Source: Siphonodentalium dalli (taxonomy: Eukaryota; Mollusca; Scaphopoda; Gadilida; Siphonodentaliidae). From it: a stretch of 64,000 nucleotides of DNA. The notes beneath the pieces are model-generated. The model worked only from the letters and a program-made list of their open reading frames with translations. It made no database searches and was not told the origin of the DNA. The translations under genes were made by a program, and so were the position numbers. Below, piece by piece: positions 46,200 to 58,649 of the stretch. The DNA lies in assembly GCA_032622095.1 (NCBI GenBank), contig CP136069.1, forward strand, positions 15,670,450-15,734,449. The letters run 5' to 3'. The stretch's first letter is position 1, and each line of letters begins with the position of its first letter.

Positions 46200-46463
46200 C
46201 TGTTCTCCAGTCGATGGTGTGGTTCTGACCATATTTAGTTTCATCCAGTTCTATAACAATGGGCGTGATTGTTATGGTATATGCTGTTGACGTGTTTAGT
46301 CCAGACACTGTCACACGAGGCTGCCAAACTTGTATCTCTGGTGCGGCATCTCGTCTGACAATATAACTGTCGACGAACTTTCCAGCTGTTGGTGGGTTCC
46401 AGTAAATATCAAAGTAAGTGTCATTTTTGTCACCATTTATTCCGGTGATGAATAATTCTGTCA
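46200..46463 (-). CDS. Fibronectin type III domain exon
   Basis: A 264-bp exon lies between acceptor CACTTCCACTTTCAG (AG at 46465-46464) and donor ACAG-GTGAGT (46199), phase 1 at both ends, the classic symmetrical exon of a shuffled extracellular module. The 88 residues follow the FN3 pattern: TYFDIYWNPPTAGKF (strand B Trp and the Pro-Pro turn), VDSYIVRRD (strand C Tyr), then TVSGLNTSTAYTITITP (the conserved Leu and the Y-x-I-x-I strand F). Such domains occur in receptors, adhesion proteins and tyrosine phosphatases; the parent gene is not identifiable from one exon. It is on the same strand as the lectin exon 18 kb downstream. Confidence 0.8.
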
Positions 46464-46664
46464 CTGAAAGTGGAAGTGTTTGCTACCCAGTTAATCTCAC
46501 TCAATGCCTGTGTATATACTAATGGAATTTGCCAGCATCCATTCAGCTACCATACATTTGGAGAGACATGTCAGTCAAATTAGTTCCCGTTGACAGGACA
46601 TATTTGACATTATTCGCCATTTACGATCAATGCAGATACCGGCACTCTTGTGTGGCAAATATTA

Positions 46665-47450
46665 CACTGCCAAAACAGATTTTCTAGGTGAGAAAATTTC
46701 TTATTTTGAAATTTATTTTCTCATTTTAAGAAATAATTTTCTTGTTCTAGAAAACGTTATTTACTTGCTGCAGATATTCTTATATCTAGATTTGTTTTCT
46801 GGACAGTAGGAACATTTATCTAGGTTATAAGACAATCTGTTAGAGAACGATAATGTTGTTCTTGTATTAGAAAAAGTGATAATGTGATTTCTTGGATTAA
46901 GATTGTTTTATGATGTTTGAGAAAATTATTTAAAGAACAAGACAAATTTATGTTATCAGGTTTGGACCTCTGAATGTTTGTTTGAAATGTTTATGCAAAT
47001 TTGTTCAAGAATAAAACTATTTCTCACCGGAAACACCCATTCTAAACAATGCACAGGTGCGTACTGTCATAATTTATTGAACAAAACACACATAATAAAT
47101 GAATGCCATCAACGTAATCTATAATATACAAAACAGAAATGATTGCTATCATCCAATCTGACCCTACCATCCGTTCATGTAGTCAACAAGAATGATTCCC
47201 CAGTAAATCATGCATATTTGCAGTGCGTTTATGTAGAAAGTTGTTTTGCTAGAAAGATTGTATTAAGGCTTATCTTTAACTAAGAAAATTATTTTTTAAA
47301 CTGAAGGACCTGCATACTTAACTATGAAAATATTTCCCATATCGTTAATAAATTTGTTCTTGTGTCATTCATTAGTTTATTTTTCTCAAAATAAGAAAAT
47401 AATTTTTAAAGATAGATCACTCTATTAAATGCAATAGTTAAAAACTGATT
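46665..47450. mobile_element. Possible CACTA/EnSpm-type terminus (weak)
   Basis: CACTGCCAAAACAGATTTTC at 46665 resembles a CACTG-type terminal repeat. The following 0.8 kb is filled with motifs of the kind TTTTCTTGTTCTAGAAAA and AAAATAAGAAAATAATTTTT in both orientations, like subterminal repeats of EnSpm elements. The opposite end was not found. Confidence 0.25.
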
Positions 47451-48143
47451 GTCCAGAATCTTCATTTGTTAAAATACAATCGTGCTCTTATTCACTCCAA
47501 AACAATTGAGTAGCGAAATCTTCACTGTTTAAAATTGATGCTGAGCTACAGTAAATGTTTGTTTTGACTTGTTACCACACGCAATGGTCCCGGGGTGCAC
47601 ATTGTTACAATTGATCGCAGCTTATTATTCACATTGTAAGACGTCATAATCCTCCATACGGCACACGGACTTAAGCCACAATCCTCTGCCCCAAACTACA
47701 CAAACCCCACATTACTGCCCTTGTCTACCGTTCCTATATACGCGCCTGCGTTATGTGATGGTAGTATACTAGAGAGCAGGCTTATATACAGGGAGAGCGC
47801 ATACAGCATTGTGGTGGATGACATCGGATGGCGTTTCAACCCATGTCCGTAGGGTGTAAAGCCCCCACCCCCACGAAGATTTGAAGAACGAATCCCCCGC
47901 AGTGTTTGAACACAACTTTAGTGTGAGACCATCATCCAGATTATTCGCCGAATCTTTGTTTCATATTGAATTTTTTTACCGTGCATTTAAATCCAATGCT
48001 ATTCATTTCCATACATGCATATCAAACTACCCTGGTCGGTGTTTTATATATATATGCACTGGTATCATAGTTGTTAAAATGTTTATTTAGCCAGTGTTGA
48101 TAAAGTTGGAGAAATGTTATGAAAGAGAAGAGAACAATACGAG
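47451..48143. other. No gene recognised
   Basis: Unique-looking sequence, no exon support. Confidence 0.3.
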
Positions 48144-48240
48144 AAAACACCATGGAAAACGGCACTTCACACACAACAAACACATACGATAAAACACCAT
48201 GGAAAACGACACTCCACACATTACAAACACATATGAGAAA
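48144..48240. repeat. 48-bp direct duplication
   Basis: AAAACACCATGGAAAACGGC and the following ACAACAAACACATACGA are repeated once with few changes. Confidence 0.8.
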
Positions 48241-48459
48241 AGGTTGTATGTTATTCATTTTGTATGTTCCCATTATTGAGTACCATTATTCTAAAATCCT
48301 AAAATCACGATTAGCTTTATATTAATGTTTAGATTCCTAATATAATTGAATAACAATTGTTATAAAATCCTAGATATCTACTCACGTGGTTTACATGCTA
48401 TCAGTTCGTGGTTTCTGTATTCCAATTGTTCGCACCTGCACCGGGAATTCCGACATACA

Positions 48460-51400
48460 AGACCACTAACACACGATGCAGTGCTAGAACAACTATATCC
48501 GAATGGTCCACCTGTATCAATCGAAGAGATCAAAATAACACGTTGGGTTCGGGCGCTTTTTGGTCAGTGGACTTCCTTATGTCCTTAATTAGTTCTTTTT
48601 CGTGAATTATAATCTTGATATCTGGAGCGATAACTTGAACAAATATCAACTAATTGTTCAGGTCCACCTATTTTGGGTGGAGTTACGGCACTGAAATATA
48701 AACTGACTTCAGTCAATATTTGGTATGTCACACTTCCTCAATAGTGCTCTGTCTGGTAGCAAGTTACAGTTAATGAATTTTCAATCCAAGCCCATGTTTG
48801 GCATAGCTACCGAAACTCGACGCCGCATCTCTGATGCAATATTTGATTTTTACAAGGTCGATTTTCTAGGAAGTTACACCGGTGTTGGAAAAATAGCTCC
48901 AAGCTACTCAGTATGTAATACGCCTTCCTTAAACATTTCATGAATCATTAAGATATAATGAGGCGAAACTAGTTTCATAACATAATCCAAAATTCAGAAT
49001 TCAAAACCTGTCAATATCCAATATATGCAGTCAGTTTCAATAAAATTCCCCTGTAACAATCAAAGATATAAAAATAACACGTTGAGGTCCCAGAACTTTT
49101 TGATGGGCATGGTCTGCAGACGGCGATATCGCGCTAACTGGAAGAAATATCACTCAGTTCATTTTGTTTACATTCGGTAGATAAGACGTGTTCAATAATT
49201 TCTTGATCGAGATCGAAAACCAAACAGGTCCGCCTACATACATAATTAGTTAATTTTTGTTAATTGCTATAGTGATATCAAGTGCGATAACGTGAACAAA
49301 TATTAACTAATGGTGTTTATACTCAGTATGAGAATTGCTGGACAATGTCTTGATCTAGTTCTAAAACTGATCAGGTCCGCCAATTTTGGGCGGAGTTATA
49401 GCACTCAAATGCTGACTTCAATTAATATTTGGTATTATACTTCCTCACCAGTGAAATGTATGATAGCAACTTATATTAATGAATTTTCAATCCAAGACCA
49501 CTAACACACGATGCAGTGCTATAACAACTATAGCCGAATGGTTCACTTGTATCAATCAAAGAGAACCAATTAACACGTTGGGACCGGGAACCATTTCAAA
49601 AAGCTTTTTTACATTAGTTCGGGAATCCATAAGATTTCCTAGGTTTGAACCAAGATTTTTAAATGAAAATTATACCCTTCATCAAAGTTATAAAATCCTT
49701 CTTTGGAAATTTATCAAAACCTTGGTAAAGCTAAATGAAGCTTTGATCTAAATTGCACCAAATTTTACCAGGGTTGTCACATGAAGTGGAACCTTGGAAG
49801 AGCTCGAAAATCCTTGACTCAGTGTCGACCAAACATTTGTTAAGTTTAGTAAAGTTTTCACACAAACCCTTGGAACACCTGGATTGACAAACCTTGGTAA
49901 ACATTAGTCACATGACTGGGTCACAGGACTCTGCAGACGTCCCTGTTGTCTGTGGCAGACATTTTGAATCAACTGTTGCACTGAGTTTTAATCCATGTTT
50001 TATCACAACAATCTTCAAGTGAGATATTGACTGTGTGGCCCTAATGTTTTCTATTTGATTCATAGAATATGGTTGCAGAGATATTTTTATTTATAATACT
50101 ATTTTAACAATTATTTTACCATTTCCAAAAATGACCCTCGGGACCACTATCTACCATTTCATTCCAAAGGCTTGTCTCTATCATTATGTATCCATTGCTA
50201 ATATATCTAATTTAACACATTTTTATCACAATCCAAATACCTCAGATCCATAAATAATATACCTGTAAATATTATCATAGACATTATACACGGTCTAAGG
50301 GTGGATACACACATGCATGTAATATTTGTATGTAAAATACATGCATTTAACATGGCCACACCAATAATTGACAACATTAATAACCTGCGCGCGAGCGGTT
50401 CATTGTTAACAGGCCAGACAAGTGAGTAGTCATAAGCGAAGTCAAACTCTCTGCTATCAGGACATTTAAGGCCAGTCCAAAACATGTCTTCTCTTACGGA
50501 TGTGGAAATTAGTTAAATCTGTGTGATATCTGGCATTCTATTAATGCATATCAACAGAAGCGACACATCTGGTGTATACAGGCTTGATATAGAACATTTT
50601 CGACCATGATGCTTGCTTGGTGTGGGGTTTCGAAAGCTTCAAATGGCTAAGGGACTTAGTTGAATGTATCGATCGGAATAATCTGGGCGATAAGGTACAA
50701 TATATGTTTTACTTAAATAGCTCAGAGCTGGTAGATTTCGGGATCATATATAGCCCCAGTCGGGTGTCATATATAGCCCCTGCGTCAGGAAATCCTGATA
50801 ATATTGCCCCCATGTTGGGGATCATAGCCCCTGAGTTGGGACAATCCTGGGGCCATCATCGGTATAAATATCAAGAGAAGACTGACAATGATTTAAACAG
50901 AAAGTCCAACATTTGGGTTATCGAGCGAACAATTATTTTAAGCGGCCTGACGACTTCGTTCATTCAACGGTTCTCTGCACGTTCAGAGCTTGGCTCACTG
51001 TGGTCAAACATAGCCGCAATGATTGGGTTATCAACGGACACATATTACATGGTCTGTATGATCCATGTAAAACGTCAAATACACGATAATTACAGATATT
51101 ACATGCATGTGTGTATCCACCCTAACGTCATAATCTACCATGTATCTCAATCAATTAAATGGAATTAAAACTTTCTGATTAAAAAATGAACATTGAATGA
51201 GTAATAGCATGAATGATTTTATGGCATTGTTTAAGTCTGTAGTTTCAAGAGATTGCATCATTAAAGATGATGATATTGTCAAAGCTGAAGCCTTTGTAGT
51301 GCCATTAAAGCTCGGTGAAGTTTGGCTGCAACCTTGGTAAAGCTTGGAAAAGTTATGATTGAAATTTTTTCATTTGACAAGTTGTTTAAATTTTCCCAAG

Positions 51401-51930
51401 GTATTTCATGGTCTTCCGAACTTGAAACGTTCCAATATCGCACCGATGAGTTCCAAGGTTTCCAAGGTTTCCGATCCTGGGATATCCTAGGAATACCAAG
51501 GAATTTTCCTAACTATTCCAAGGTTTTATCCTAGGAATTCCTTGGATATCCTAGGAAATTTTGGCTAGGGTACTTTTTTGTTGGCAGGCTCCCGTATGCC
51601 CTTAATTGGTTCTTTTTCTTGAATTTTTACCATCATGTCTGGAGCGATAGCTTGAACAAATGTCAACTAATGTTGTTTATATTCGTTATACGAGACTTGC
51701 TGAAAAATGTCTTGATCAATTCGAAACCGATCAGGTATGCTAATTTTGGGCGGAGTTTTGTTGACAGTACGGCGCCTTCCTCATACATTTTCTTCAATCG
51801 TTACGATATGATAAGGTGAAATTAGCTTCATAACATCTAATCACAAATTCAAAACCTGATCGAGTTTTGATAAATGTCAATATCCAGTCCAGTGAAATTC
51901 CTGATAAATAGTTTGCATATAACACATGCC
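48460..51930. repeat. Unclassified repeat family, three diverged copies
   Basis: Segments around 48460-49055, 49075-49590 and 51590-51930 share several blocks in the same order: CTGGAGCGATAACTTGAACA, TTTTGGGTGGAGTTACGGCA, GAATTTTCAATCCAAG, CACTAACACACGATGCAGTG and AATAACACGTTG. Between the second and third copies lie CCTTGG/CCTAGG-rich stretches (49600-49900 and 51330-51560) and an inverted repeat of about 28 bp. A 183-codon frame at 50617-51168 overlaps these repeats and has no recognised domain. Confidence 0.6.
50299..51116. repeat. Inverted pair of about 28 bp, 0.8 kb apart
   Basis: AGGGTGGATACACACATGCA followed by TGTAATAT at about 50299-50326 has its reverse complement at about 51089-51116, near-perfect. 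Weaker symmetry may extend inward. It may mark a foldback element. Confidence 0.6.
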
Positions 51931-53899
51931 CCCACAGTGTCGTGTCGTTACAAACGAGTGAACATATAAATAAACTTAAATCTAAATAGAATACTAGCAC
52001 ACCACTGGCAGCAGGTATGTACGTTGACGGGCACGAAACCTCGTATGGGTGTTATTCCTATTTTGATTCGTTTATACGGACGGTCCCTCCCACATATACC
52101 CCTATACACTATTATAGTGATCATATCACGTAAACTTCTGCTTTATCGAGGCCCCTCCTTTTATAGCGTTTCTATCATGCATTTTTGTAATAGGTTCCCA
52201 GACCATGTCATATTAGAGTAATCCATTGATAACGGAACCTTCTGGAATCACCAATCGATCTAAAAAAATCAATGTATCGGCGTCTCCAGTTATGAAACAC
52301 GCAGCCACTGCACTGAATGATTCAAACACCTAAAATTCGCAACCCCTGTCGACTGTCGTTTATGTAAAACATCTACTTCTATGTATTAAACCTCCCTGAA
52401 TTCGCGCCCCTGTTAACATACAAATACATGTCATCCAAAATTAACAAACTTATTCATACGTGGGATTTGTAAACATTACTAAACAACATCCATATAGGAC
52501 ATCAAATGTAGAGAAACAACAAAGACACAAAACGGGACCAAAGACCAAACCAACTAAACAACAACGGGGTAAATAACAGCATGGTACACAACAAACGAAA
52601 CAAACAATTCTGCTGAAAAAAGCTGACAGTTCCGATAACTACACTCACGAGACTGGACCCGACGTGAGTGTTATCCCTCCAAACGTCAGATTCAGTGACC
52701 GCGGCCGCTGAACTCCGAGGACATTCAATACCAGGGGCAGAGTGGGAAATACAAGGGGAAGAGAAAACTACAAGGTGACTGCTTATCATGGACTCAAACA
52801 AACTGTGTTCAAAATTGTGTTCAAAAAACTTTACTAACACCCCTACCTCAAATTCAAATGTAAGGGTGCGTTTACATTGCTATAGAACTGTACACATATC
52901 TACACGCAGACTAGTGTAAACGGGTTGATATATAAATGCACACAGACTGAAAACGGTATTAGTTCGTGTGAGCAAAAATCGTGTCCGCTATACGTCACGG
53001 TCAACACCGAAGCATTGCGACAGGCAAATCTGTTTTGATTAATTGTTACTCGGGCTTGGCTAATGTGTTTCAGTTTTCGTTGTCATTTCAACCCGTGTAT
53101 TTTGAATATTGAACACGGATAGGGACGTGGCAACTTTAGATTAGATTATATTTTATTTTGATAGTTCAGGTTATACATGTGTACATGAATACATATTATG
53201 GGTATGTTTACAAGTTGAATCAATATAATACACAACAGTATATACATATTATAATTATAATAGTTTATATTAAATATAAATATGTTATATGTTGGGTTCT
53301 GATGAGACAGTTAGAGTTCAGACTGTGTAAATAATTGATATATACCGTAAGAGGATATATCAATTTTCTCAAGAATTAATACATTTTATTTTATAGAGGT
53401 TGCCGTCAGAATATAAGGTAAATTATGTGGCAGAAATCTGTATAAAAATAGAAATACTCATGTGACCTGAGACCATCAGGGATAATGCAAAAAGTTCTCT
53501 AAATGAGGACTTAATTCCATTGCGGTCCCTGGTGGCTTTCGGCACATGGGCAGTGAGTGAAGTTCAAAACTTCGGAGCACAATGTATAAAAGTATTTAAA
53601 ATATAAATTAAATAAAAGCCATTTCAGAACGAGACTTATATGGAGAGGAAAAGCTAATAAAATAAGTCAATACGCAAGTAATGTAACTTCAACAGCCCTT
53701 CGCCACCTGCATATACGCACCACTGCCATGTATGGCCGGCTTTGGACTGGTCTGTCCATGACCGAAAGATGGAAACCCGAAATACAGGCAGCAGTAACAA
53801 TATATGCAACTGGCCAAATACTGTCATCGTACATTACAATATAGATTGAACTGCTGTATTGTGGAAATTCTAGTTAAAAGATGATAAAATAGATTGTTA
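51931..53899. other. No gene recognised; one Harbinger-like terminus
   Basis: At 52861, TAA-GGGTGCGTTTACATTGC resembles a Harbinger target site and terminal repeat, like that at 36657; its partner end was not found. A minus-strand frame at 52502-52840 has no domain. A NotI-type GCGGCCGC site near 52702 stands out in this AT-rich region. Confidence 0.3.
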
Positions 53900-54271
53900 C
53901 TAGTAAACGGCAAATGGATTTTCTTCTCTTTTCATCAATTTCTCTAGTAGGTGTTGTTTAATGCAAAATTTCCAGTGTTTGAGATCAAAAGGGGCACGAG
54001 TATGATATACTTTATCTAGACCATTCCACAGTTTCGCTCCTGTATAATAGAAACTGTGGATGCCCTTGGTTTTTACAGAGGGTAATGAGTATTTCAGGGT
54101 CCCTGATCGAGTTACATATGTACAATGAGTACTAGCTAATATAAAATTATTATCTAGATATGCTGGAGCTTTCTTTTCCGAGATTTTTAGTACCATCAGT
54201 ATTTTTCTGAAGTCTACCCTATCACTCACTGGAAGCCATTTAACATGTTTAACTTTGGTCAAAATTTTCAA
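53900..54271 (-). pseudogene. CR1/L2-like LINE C-terminal remnant
   Basis: A 123-codon frame ends a LINE ORF2: KWLPVSDRVDFRKILMVLK (the HWLPV-x-x-R...K block after the RT), KAPAYLDNN, then FYYTGAKLWNGLDKV and FKL-type ending (LKHWKFCIKQHLLEKLM). The frame is intact but strongly 5'-truncated. The same clade is represented on the plus strand at 32490-34105. Confidence 0.65.
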
Positions 54272-55102
54272 CAGTTGGAATTTTCATACCTGACACAGCA
54301 TTAGTTGTAATTTCCAAACCAACAATATGTTGAAAATGATCTTGTAGTTTGATTTTCAAACATTTTATTGGGGGGGGGGGGGGTATTGTTTTCGGACAAA
54401 ATATTTGCATAATTTCCTACTTTTTATACAAATTTTGGGCTGGAATGGCCATCAGCTGGAAATTGTCCAACCTTATCATGGGGGCGGGTGTAAGGTTGAA
54501 AATTTCCAACACTTGGAAAGATTGTGTCCTGGTCCCTCCCCGTGGTCAGTCAAAAACTGCTAATTAATTTAAGAAAACAATATTGTCCAACATTTGGTCA
54601 ACATTGTCATTGGAATTGTCATCAGTTGGAAATTATACTACATTTGGTCAAATAAAGGGTGTTGTAGGGTGGATACCCATTCCATACAGATCCAAAATGG
54701 CCACCGCCCAGATGGTGTCAAACAGGAGAACTATATATATATATAGATGATCACCTGAAATCCTAAATATTGGTGGAATCTCCTTCTAAAGCTGTATGGA
54801 TGCTCTCTATTGGTGTACACTGTTGTTCATTGTGTATTCCTATGCGATTTTCATTCTTTCTTCGAACCATTATCAAGTGGTATGAGGATACACTTTACAT
54901 ACATTCGGCACATACCAAATCGCTGTTGTCTGCTGATAGTTGATCCATTTTTATGTCTGGCCTAAATGACACGACTCGTAGTGAATTGTCAATTACCAGA
55001 GTACTGATCAGCGCGCGTTCACTATTAGTAACCATGTTGTAATCACAGTAATTCGCGACACGTGACTCCATACATATCTGTATAAATATCTACATCAGTG
55101 TA
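54272..55102. other. No gene recognised
   Basis: It contains a run of G near 54369-54382 and repeated words of the type ATTGTCATCAGTTGGAAATT and CAACATTTGGTCA near 54570-54650. No exon. Confidence 0.35.
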
Positions 55103-57766
55103 AACATAGTCCAGGCACATTAGGTTTCACTAGTGCAAAACATCCGGGAAAGCTGAATTTTTCAGGGATTAATAAGAACATGTTTATGAACAACTTGGCA
55201 AAAGTCCCCTAGAATCCGATTTGAGTTTTTGGAGATATCTTGATTTTTCTGAATGGTTCAAATTCTGACGCAATTCCATCAAGCCATATGCGAATACAGT
55301 CATATGAAGGCTAATTTATCGACTCAATCTTCACACATACCCGTACATCATGGAGCAGGTGTCGATAGATATGCGTAAATGATGCTCGAGCTTACTAACA
55401 GTCGATATTTATAGAGCATATAAATCGCATGGTAATTCAAAATTTTCCTAACAAAAGAGGGCGAGTAAAGATATTCAGACGAAAACGAGCTAAAATATGA
55501 ACCATTATATTAGAACAGTGGTTAATTCAGAAAAGGAAAGTGATAAGATATATCGAACCATCACCATCCTTAAGAGTGTATAGCCAGAAACACTACCCCC
55601 TAAGACGTACGCTTTGAGTGTCTGAAAGGCAAAAATACCACATAATAGTCCTGGCGTTTGGCGTAACAATTGTGCAAATGGTGATAACACTATGAAACTT
55701 GGCACATAGGTTCCTTATATACTATTAATCATTTTCAGATGTGTAGACATCGCGGCAGATCCTTCCTTGGCAACGGTTGCTAGGCAACTATCCCACAACG
55801 AAGAAATACAAATATGACTGGTATTATGGCAGTTTTAACTTACGTCATGCAGCATTTTTATGGTGAAAATAATATTAGTTGTTGTTAGAGTGGATCTGGC
55901 TGGAAAATTACCATAGTTCTTACTTACAGGGATGGGGACATACCCGAAATCGAAAAATGCCGAGCTGACTGATATTATGGTAGTTTTGACAAACTAATAT
56001 AAACTACGTCATTATCATTTTATGGTGAAACAATTTTAATAGTTATTGTTAGCGTGGGTTCGACTTTAAAAATTACTTTATATTTCTGGTTATTATAATT
56101 GTTGTTTGTGTGAACATGACAGTAAACTTGCCGCATTCGTTAACTAACGGGTGGTGTGATGGTTGCTATGGACATATCCACCTTTGAAAACATACCATAT
56201 GTATGAGTTTTTGGTAATTTAACTGATATAACTGTTTCATAATATGGTATGAGTTTCAAGAAATTGATATGATATAATTGTTTCATAATATGCCATATTA
56301 TGCTTATATTGACAATAATGCATAACTAAAGGTTGTTGTGTTGTGTACTGATGTATTCTCGTGTGACAAATTGGTATTGAGGTTTCATTGTTGCTAGGTA
56401 ACCACCTACCATTGACAAATCTTCTTTAAACTGACAGACTATTCAGTTAGTTTTATCAGAATCACATACCTGTGTGGAGTTTATTATTGTTTCTTCCATC
56501 AATTGATTGTTGGAATACATTGTAATGAGACATGTCAAAATATTGACCCACATTTATGTCGATACAACCTACCCCCCCCCCCATTTACAAGTCTATAGGA
56601 GCTCGTACATGAGCGTGGCCTATATATTTCAGACAGAGATACCATGAACTACCCTTTGGAACCGGTGACCATTTCCCATTTACATGGGCAGCCATGGGCC
56701 CATTGCCAAACCATAGTTACCAAGGAACTGCATCCAATGACGTGTCTTAACAACTGTGTCCATGTCATAGAAAGGTGCCTGGACCGATGATATACTATTT
56801 AGGGCTGGTTCTATTGATTAGCCGTATAGACCTGGGTACATGTCATGCGTTCATAGCTATAGGCACCTGTGTATTTACACTACATGTGGTGTTCATATGG
56901 GTCCATGGCGTATGCGTGGCTGTGGTTATAACATAGATAGTCATGTAACATGTACATTCATGGGATGGGTTCATGTCTTACATATAATTGTCTGGTAATA
57001 AGGTCATAACTGTTGAATAAGGTCATAAATAAATCAGCCTGGATACATGGGCTGTCCATAGTGGTCCGTCTCAATTCCCTACCTATATGGGCCTGGGTCC
57101 ATAGCCAAGCTATGGTGGTACACACGGCCAATCGATAGGGACCTCCATCCTATAGGGCGTTGGTCGAATGGCTGAAAACGGACGTACGTACATGGTATGC
57201 ATATATAGACGTGGATCCATGCACTGGCATTTTGGTCCATGACTTACCCGTAGGGCATGGGGTCCATGTATCTCCTATATATGTGGATCAGTCCATTGCC
57301 TACCAGCATATATGTGAATCTATTAAATGACTAATAACGCCGGTTTCATAGTTTTTATTAGGGACCTGTGTCCATGTCCTACATATAGGCACCTGTATCC
57401 AATGCATACATCATTATAGTCACCTGTGTATTAGCACTATTTAAACTTGCCTGGGTCTTTGGTGTAGATATATCACGTATAATGGGTGGGTCCATATCAT
57501 ACATATAGACAGACACCTGATTATGCACAATGCTGTATGGCATAAATATATTGGCCTTGTTCCATGGTATATACGTATGGGTATGTGTCCGTGGCCAACC
57601 TACAGTGTCATATGTGTATGGGCTATTTATAAGGGCCCCCATCCTTAACTTTCGTATTACTTTAAACATATTTTATTCGTATATAAATATACAAAAGGCA
57701 TCGGTCCAATATCTATATATAGGCTGGTCTGTCACAAAACTATCTCATATGTTCATACCATATATA

Positions 57767-58461
57767 GGTCCTGAATCCATGTTATACTAACGTATTGTGC
57801 ATCGGACTTGGTCTATGGTATATTAGTGCAGCTGATGGGTTCATTGTCACAAGGCATCGATCATATTCGTAGCCAGCTTTTTAAATCGACCACAAATGTA
57901 GCCAGCTTTTCTAAGGTGATCACATTTGTAGCCAGCTATTCATATTCATGCAAGCTTCAATGAACAAGGTTATGTTAATCTCATAGTTCTGAGTTGATGG
58001 ATGAAAAACAACTTGAATTTTAATTTGATATTAGTTCATTATAATCTAACGTTTCTGATCAATGTTGTTAGCATGCTCGAATTATATTTCAATATAAATT
58101 GATAAACGTAGTCAGTTTTGGAGAATGTCGTCGACATTTTAGTCACGAGCGCGATGGGGTCATATTTCGCGCCATATAAAGCATGCAATTAGAAAAGCTG
58201 GCCACGAATGTGATCGCCGGTGAAAAGCTGGCTACATTTGTGATCGATTTAAAAAGCTGGCTACGAATGTGACCGGAGCCTTGTGATACCTGGCTACACA
58301 AGGCTGGATCGCCGGTGAAAAGCTGGCTACATTTGTGGTCGATTTAAAAAGCTGGCTACGAATGTGATCGATGCCTTGTGACAATGAACCCATCAGCTGC
58401 ACTAATATACCATAGACCAAGTCCGATGCACAATACGTTAGTACAACGTGGATTCAGGACC
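57767..58461. mobile_element. 0.7-kb foldback element nested in the left arm
   Basis: The left terminus GGTCCTGAATCCATGTTATA and the next 75 bp (including ACGTATTGTGCATCGGACTT, AGCTGATGGGTTCATTGTCA, CAAGGCATCGATCA) are nearly identical in inverted form at 58363-58461. Inside, the motif AAGCTGGCTACGAATGTGAT and its variants recurs in both orientations. The opposite arm of the large element (complement of 62060-62090) reads straight through CCATATATGGGCATTTTTC, so it shows the uninserted state. Confidence 0.8.
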
Positions 58462-58649
58462 CTATATGGGCATTTTTCAAAAAATGTGGCCGATTTGGGT
58501 ATTCAAGAATAAAAAAATTATTTCAACGAGAGAACATATTTTAGTCGCTTTTCGTGGTTGAGGGTATCCAGTAGATCAGAGGATAGTAAAATGCAACCTT
58601 AATTACCCTTATATCCTGTCCGAATCAGGTCCAATGACGATGCACACAC

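Noticed and set aside
50617-51168. 183-codon plus-strand open frame
   Set aside because: It contains repeated ATAGCCCC words and the inverted 28-bp repeat, and has no recognised domain.
52502-52840. 112-codon minus-strand frame ending in hydrophobic residues
   Set aside because: The hydrophobic end reflects an A/C-rich plus strand. No start context or domain.
57379-57790. Open frames on both strands in the left foldback arm
   Set aside because: The right-arm homologue at 61973-62332 gives only frame-shifted remnants, so no reading frame is conserved between the arms.
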